NCBI GenBank assembly: GCA_026119935.1
Contig: JALRMH010000136.1
Coordinates: forward strand, 1-12,170
Direction: 5' to 3'
DNA: 12,170 nucleotides
Source: Endothia cerciana
Taxonomy: Eukaryota > Ascomycota > Sordariomycetes > Diaporthales > Cryphonectriaceae
Under the pieces are notes generated by a model that made no database searches, was not told the DNA's origin, and saw nothing but the letters and a program-made list of their open reading frames with translations. The position numbers and the translations under genes were made by a program. Below are positions 8,043-12,170 of the stretch, piece by piece. Within the stretch, counting starts at the first letter, position 1, and the number at the start of each line of letters is the position of its first letter.

Positions 8043-9180
8043 AGCTAGCGTGCAAGCAGGTAGTTCGAGGTAGAACAGCAGAGCTAGTATAAGGATAGCT
8101 AGCTTATTATATGCAAGAATAACTTGAAGTAGTAGATTATAGCGTTGTTTCGTTCTATATAAGAGCTGCTAGCTGATTAGATAAATAAGCTGATTTAGGA
8201 AGGAAATAAATAGCTAGAGCTTAACTTATAGCTTTATAAAGTAGGCTAGGCAGCTTATTTAGCAGGCTTTAATCTAATCTGCACTTAAGCGCTTCTTATA
8301 CTAATCTAGAAAGACAAGCTGATCTTGCAGGCTATATAAAAGAGCTTCTAGCAGGTTACTAAGAAAGCTTAATATATTATAATAGCTACTATCGCTAGCT
8401 ATGCTATTCTATTTAAAGTTAACTAGAGAGATAAGTATATTAAGCCTTAGCAGCTATTTAATAGCTAGCTAGAAGACAGCTTATAGCAGCGCTATATAGA
8501 TATCTAGTGCTATATCTTAAGCTATATTATATAAACACAGCTTTTTAGCCCTGATTAGCAGCTAGTATATATATTTACAGCTGAGCAGGACTATTTTTAT
8601 ACCTAGCTTCTCTGCTAGGCTGAGATAGTTTAAAAGGTAGAGCCTTTCTAAGCTTTATTATAATAAAATAGAGCATGCTTAGACTTTACTATCTAGCTCT
8701 TCGACTATTCTTTATAAAATGCTGAATATAAAAGCGCTCTTTTAAGCACTTTTGCTATCCTTAGTATTTAGCAGGATAGTAGCTAGGAAATGCTGCTTGA
8801 TTATATAGTTATCTATTCAGCTATTATCAAGCTAGCTTAGATGCTTGTTGTCCTATAAGCTTTTCTTAAGTATAAGGACGAAATAGCAGCAGCAAAACAA
8901 GCTAATATAGCTGCAGGGTTACTAGAAGAACAAGTATAAGAGCACTACTTTAAGCTCTTTAAGATTATCTAGGCAAAAGTAATCAATATATAACAACGAT
9001 TAGCTCTAGAACTAAGCTTATACTACTTAACTAAATCTATAAAGCAAGATTATATAGCCTGAAGATTCGCTATAACACTCTAATATAGAGCAGGGTAGAC
9101 TAGCAAGATAACTATATTATTTATAGCAGTATATAGCTCTCCTCTAATTAGATCTTTAATATAATTTACAGCTTTTTAGG
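8043..9180 (+). other. TLH relic: N-terminal region
   Basis: The frame reads, with stops at probable Gln/Trp/Arg sites, LIICKNNLK, ELLAD and INKLI, LELNL, AAYLAGFNLICT, KDKLIL, LFSPD, QLVYIFTAEQDYFY, CLDFTI, FAILSI, EMLLDYIVIYSAIIKLA, and a helix KYKDEIAAAKQANIAAGLLEEQV near 8870-8940. The regular hydrophobic/charged pattern and the family-like phrases convince me it is coding, but I cannot assign an enzymatic role. In TLH proteins this part is large and variable. The first Met is not preserved. Confidence 0.65.
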
Positions 9181-9301
9181 CTTAGTATAGTAATACCTTG
9201 CTAAGATGCTTAAGATCCTAGACTTAAAAGCTTTACCGCTTATTAACTAGCCTTTTTTTAAAAATAATTATTATAAAAACTAGGTTAGCTATTTGTTCTT
9301 T

Positions 9302-10180
9302 ATAGATCGTCAGAATCAGTAACTTATAAATAGCTAGCAGTAGCTCCTGAATTATATCCTAGCTAGCGTAGAGTTATATACAGAGTAGTTCGATCCTCGC
9401 TCTTAACAGCTCTAGAACCCTGCTATCTGCTAGTTCTGCTGCTAGGCTGAAATATTCTGCAAGCAGCTGCTCCTTCTAATACACCTCACTAAAAGGTAGC
9501 TAGCGTAGTCCTTAAAGATCCTTACCCTCTAATCTAAGAACTTAATATATAAAGGCCTCTAGAATATCTTTCTTTATAACAGGCTAGTCTGTTTTATTAC
9601 CTTATACTATAAGGGCTACTATATAATAGCGCAGCTTAAAATCATCTACTACTACCTGCTGCGTAAGGTTAGAGCTCTTTTTATTTAGTATCTCTAGCTC
9701 GCTCTCCTCTTTTAGTAGCAGATCGAAAGGCTTCTAAAGGCTAGCTAGGAGAGAAACCCTTTGCTATAAGCTAATTAAGTTATAATAGAAATAGAAAGAG
9801 AAGAAGAACAGACCTTTAAACTAGCAATTATAAGTATATAGCTATAGCTACTAGACTAGATAAAGCACTTCTTTTTATAATATAGTATATAGCTTATAAG
9901 TGCTAAGATTATAATTAGTACTTAGTAGTATATTATAATTACTATTACTTATTAATACTTTAATAAAAGTTATTATAGCAGTATATAAAGTTAGTAAAAA
10001 AGTAATAAAGAGGATTAGATAGATAATAAGCAGGAGGCTGATTATATTCTTAATATATAGGCTGGGTATAATATAATAATAGCTTAGATAGTCTATAAAA
10101 GAGAGCTGCAGTAGAGCTAGTTTGAAACAGCTGCTTAAAGAGATTAGTTCTGAAAAGCTAGCAGCTAGTAGCATCGATTC
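9302..10180 (+). other. TLH relic: DUF3505-like domain with tyrosine-recombinase-like residues
   Basis: In the downstream frame: LYTE-stop-FDPRS, HLTKR (9482-9496), SLKILTL, NIFLYNRLVCFITLYYKGYYIIAQLKI (9563-9643), a YYYLLRKV block (9647-9670) equivalent to H-R-Y-L-P-R-E-V, then after a linker a YIIITI segment (9929 on), AGYN (10061-10072) and VYKRE (10091-10105), ending before a block equivalent to W-H-R-F-L-G-F (10169-10189). I recall this order from fungal telomere-linked helicase proteins. The Arg, Lys, Arg-His, Gly-His and Tyr positions resemble a tyrosine recombinase core (see findings). The family call is from memory; the recombinase reading is inference. Confidence 0.7.
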
Positions 10181-10330
10181 TTAAGCTTCTGAAGCAACTA
10201 TACTTTTAGAATTCTATCTAAGCGAAAAAGGGAAGTATTTAAAGAAGAACAAGAGCAGAGCTAGCTGCAGCGCTTTCAGCAGCTTTATAAGACTAACCTC
10301 TTTAGATAGTTATAGTAGATGCTAAAAAAG

Positions 10331-11260
10331 AAGATATAGTTCTGAAGTAGCTAAGAGCTTATACTATAAGCAATTATATAAGAGGAAATGCTTATCTTAT
10401 AGATTACTAGGACTAGTAGCAGAAAAGCTCTCTCTTTTCTACTCTTAATATATTATTTGCTCTAGAGTATTATAATTATAGTTATCCTGCTTTTTATATT
10501 ATAAGGCGATCTTGTCTAAAGATGCTAGGTATATTAAATCAATATATATATTTAAGCTAGAGCTAGTGTAAACTAAGCTATAGCGATTATTTTCATTATG
10601 CTAGAATCTGCTTTTATATAGTAGTTTTGCAGCTTTATAAACTAGCTAAAAGCTTATAAGCAGTTAGATCAGGTTATAATCGACGAATATTATATAGCTC
10701 TTAATGCTTAAGATAGCTTCTAATTAAAGCTATAAGAGCTTAAAGTAGTAATTATAGTATATAATATATAGCAGGTCTTTCTAATAGTTATACTGCTGCT
10801 TAAAGATAAGCTATCTTTTTTCTGCTTAATATAGATTTTTAATCTAGTAGTTTTCCGAACTATTATTATTTGAAAGAATATTAGCTACTAGGTGATCTCT
10901 GCTGCCTCTGATTAGATAGAGGCTATAACCTATAAGATAGTATTTTAGATTTTAATATAATAGGATAAAAGTAAAGTGCTTATTTATAAGAAGACAATCT
11001 AGCGAGTTAAAAGCTTTAAAACTACTTTAAGATGCAAGGTATATTATAGTAGAGTAGGCAAGGCTTTTAACAAGCTTACTATTCTATAGAGATAGATAGA
11101 AAACAGCTAAGTAATTATAGCAACTAATATATTAGAAATAAGTCTAGATATCTTTAATATATATATAGTAATCTATATTAAGCTGCTAATATAGCTATAA
11201 GACTATATATAAAAAAGCAGCTGAGCAGGCTAAGATAGAAAGGCCTATCTTGCTATCCTC
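10331..11260 (+). other. TLH relic: RecQ-like helicase core
   Basis: The motifs run in order in one frame. The Q-motif region F-x-S-S-Q-E-L is at 10340-10360. Motif I (Walker A) is at 10406-10429, now T-R-T-S-S-R-K-A where T-G-T-G-S-G-K-S/A is expected, each Gly lost by G>A. Motif Ia ends G-D-L-V (10505-10516). Motif II is D-E-Y-Y at 10682-10693, from D-E-C-H. Motif IV is VLIYKKT at 10976-10996. Motif V is VIIATNILEISLDI at 11111-11152. Motif VI is K-S-S-stop-A-G-stop-D-R at 11213-11239, from E-S-G-R-A-G-Q/R-D-G. The DECH box and the QESGRAGRD-type motif VI point to RecQ-like superfamily 2 helicases. Loss of the Walker Gly residues and the DECH Cys/His abolishes function. Confidence 0.92.
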
Positions 11261-11299
11261 TTTTAGAATAAAAAAGCAGCTGCGAATATTAGTAACGAA

Positions 11300-12085
11300 A
11301 TGCGCTAGTTTTTAGAAGAAAAAAGATGCTGCTGCATCCTCTTTAACTAGGTTCTTAACAGCTAGTATACCTGAATACAGTATATTATAAATAAAGTATT
11401 CTGCAACTAGTGTAAGGCAGGTAAAGAGGACTGCTAGCCTGCCTCTGATTAAATATTTAGCTGCAAGCTCTTTATATAGATAAAACAGAAATATAATTAA
11501 ATATAGAAAAAGATGCTTAGAGAGTATAGAGAAAAGGGCTAGATCGTCGAGGCGTTTCTCTAGCAGCTCGAAATATAAAACAGCGCTTGTATTCTCTGCT
11601 AAGGCAGCAGAGAAAAAGGCCTAGCAGCTAAATATTCGAGAGCAGAATACCTATCCTAGCAAGACCTGCTCTAACGCATAATTAAAGAGAGGCAAAAGGA
11701 GCTGCAGGAGAAAATATTTACTAGAAGAAGCCTAGTACTATATTTAAAGTGTTTCTAGTATAGAATTCTTTAAGCCTTCTGCACAGTATAAGAAAAGAGG
11801 CTGTCTGATTAAAGGTCTTATAATTAAAAGCCTAGTATAATCTGCTAGTACTCTTTATTAATTATATTTATTGTTTTAAGATTATAAGTTCTTTATAATA
11901 ATATAATTAAAGCGTTAATTTTTGCACTAATAAATCAAGACTAGGCACAGCCTTCTAGCAAAGCCTTTATCTATCTATAGATAGGCTAGCGCTGTATATA
12001 GCTAGATATAAAGATAAATAATCTCTGCTAGGTATTTTTAAAAGTAATAGAAATAGTTGATAAAATATTAAAAGAGGAAAAGTAA
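11300..12085 (+). other. TLH relic: Cys-rich C-terminal region
   Basis: Directly after motif VI the frame has a Cys cluster (EEKRCCCILFN near 11306-11338; FCN-stop-CKAGKEDC near 11399-11432), in the place of the RecQ zinc-binding subdomain that usually follows. A second group, NSACIFC (about 11582-11602) with later LKCF, FCTV and CQYS-like segments, resembles the Cys/His-rich tail of TLH proteins. The end, reading INNLC-stop-VFLKVIEI near 12014-12056, looks like the family's terminal helix. The zinc role is inferred from Cys spacing only. Confidence 0.6.
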
Positions 12086-12170
12086 AGTTTGCAGCTTTCT
12101 TACTTAATATATATAATATAAGCTAGAATAAGTTTACTATAAGTATAAGCACCTTTTTTTAATCGCTGTT
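12086..12170. other. Short AT-rich 3' flank
   Basis: There is no recognisable gene, repeat or RNA in these 85 bases. They may contain the former 3' untranslated region of the helicase gene. Confidence 0.5.

Larger units (their letters stand above)
8043..12085 (+). pseudogene. RIP-inactivated telomere-linked RecQ-like helicase (TLH type)
   Basis: Fungal TLH proteins are large RecQ-like DNA helicases whose genes typically lie close to chromosome ends. Here an N-terminal region is readable in one frame at 8043 to about 9180. A DUF3505-like domain, the helicase core and the Cys-rich C-terminus follow in a second frame from about 9200 to the stop at 12083-12085, roughly 960 codons with no further net frame change. 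In total about 1,340 codons, in the size range of the family. All core helicase motifs can be identified but most are damaged, and stops stand in for Gln, Arg and Trp throughout. The frame change near 9180 may be an indel or a lost intron. The stop at 12083 is at a plausible C-terminus but could itself be a mutated codon. The minus-strand open stretch at 9875-10174 is an antisense shadow. Confidence 0.88.
1..12170. other. RIP-mutated AT-rich block
   Basis: The whole window, apart from about 480-720 and 7085-7448, is dominated by A, T and TpA. CpA, TpG and CpG are scarce. Conserved protein families can be read in long frames whose only systematic damage is C>T on one strand or G>A on the other: CAG/CAA to TAG/TAA, TGG to TAG, CGA to TGA, GAY to AAY, GGN to AGN, TGY to TAY, CAY to TAY. 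Mutation on both strands, biased to CpA/TpG, in two unrelated repeat families is the known hallmark of repeat-induced point mutation in ascomycetes. Base composition was judged by eye, not computed. Confidence 0.9.

Noticed and set aside
9875..10174. A 99-codon open frame on the - strand, Leu/Ile-rich and membrane-like
   Set aside because: It is antisense to the linker between the DUF3505-like segments of the helicase relic. Leu/Ile/Tyr richness is what AT-rich DNA gives; no signal or family is recognisable and no start context supports it.
1..12170. CRISPR array or prokaryotic defence system
   Set aside because: There are no regularly spaced repeats. The only tandem repeat has two copies, and the protein content is fungal retrotransposon and telomere-linked helicase.

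Overview
The window looks like subtelomeric or heterochromatic DNA of a filamentous ascomycete (Pezizomycotina). It is extremely AT-rich, TpA is everywhere, and CpA, TpG and CpG are depleted. Old coding frames can be followed for kilobases, but they are riddled with TAG/TAA where Gln, Trp or Arg codons are expected, and with D>N, G>S/R, E>K, C>Y and H>Y changes. This two-strand C>T/G>A signature is that of repeat-induced point mutation (RIP). No intact protein-coding gene, rRNA or tRNA is visible. All gene calls are therefore pseudogenes, recognised by reading the decayed frames by eye.

Layout. Positions 1-490 are anonymous AT-rich DNA ending in an 11-bp-arm inverted repeat. Positions 491-1034 are a less mutated leader with a TATA-like box and a two-unit telomere-like GGGTTAGGGTTA. 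About 1035-6730 is a dead Ty3/gypsy retrotransposon of the chromovirus type on the + strand: gag with a CCHC knuckle, then protease, reverse transcriptase, RNase H, integrase and a C-terminal chromodomain. Gag lies in one frame and Pol in the -1 frame relative to it; Pol keeps one frame for about 3.6 kb. About 6731-7058 is a decayed tail. I could not match LTRs on the two sides.

Positions 7085-7448 form an island of ordinary base composition that largely escaped RIP. Its right edge is a 72-bp tandem duplication in which copy 1 is nearly unmutated and copy 2 carries 15 C>T/G>A changes. About 8043-12085 (+ strand) is a dead telomere-linked, RecQ-like helicase gene of the fungal TLH type. It has an N-terminal region, a DUF3505-like domain, a complete but mutated set of RecQ motifs, and Cys-rich C-terminal segments.

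The most interesting observation is that the domain in front of the helicase carries residues in the order and local spacing of a tyrosine recombinase (Arg box, Lys, Arg-His, Gly-His, and Tyr nine residues after the His). This suggests that these helicases are fused to a recombinase-derived module. The gypsy relic and the helicase relic appear to be independent repeats inactivated by the same genome-defence process.
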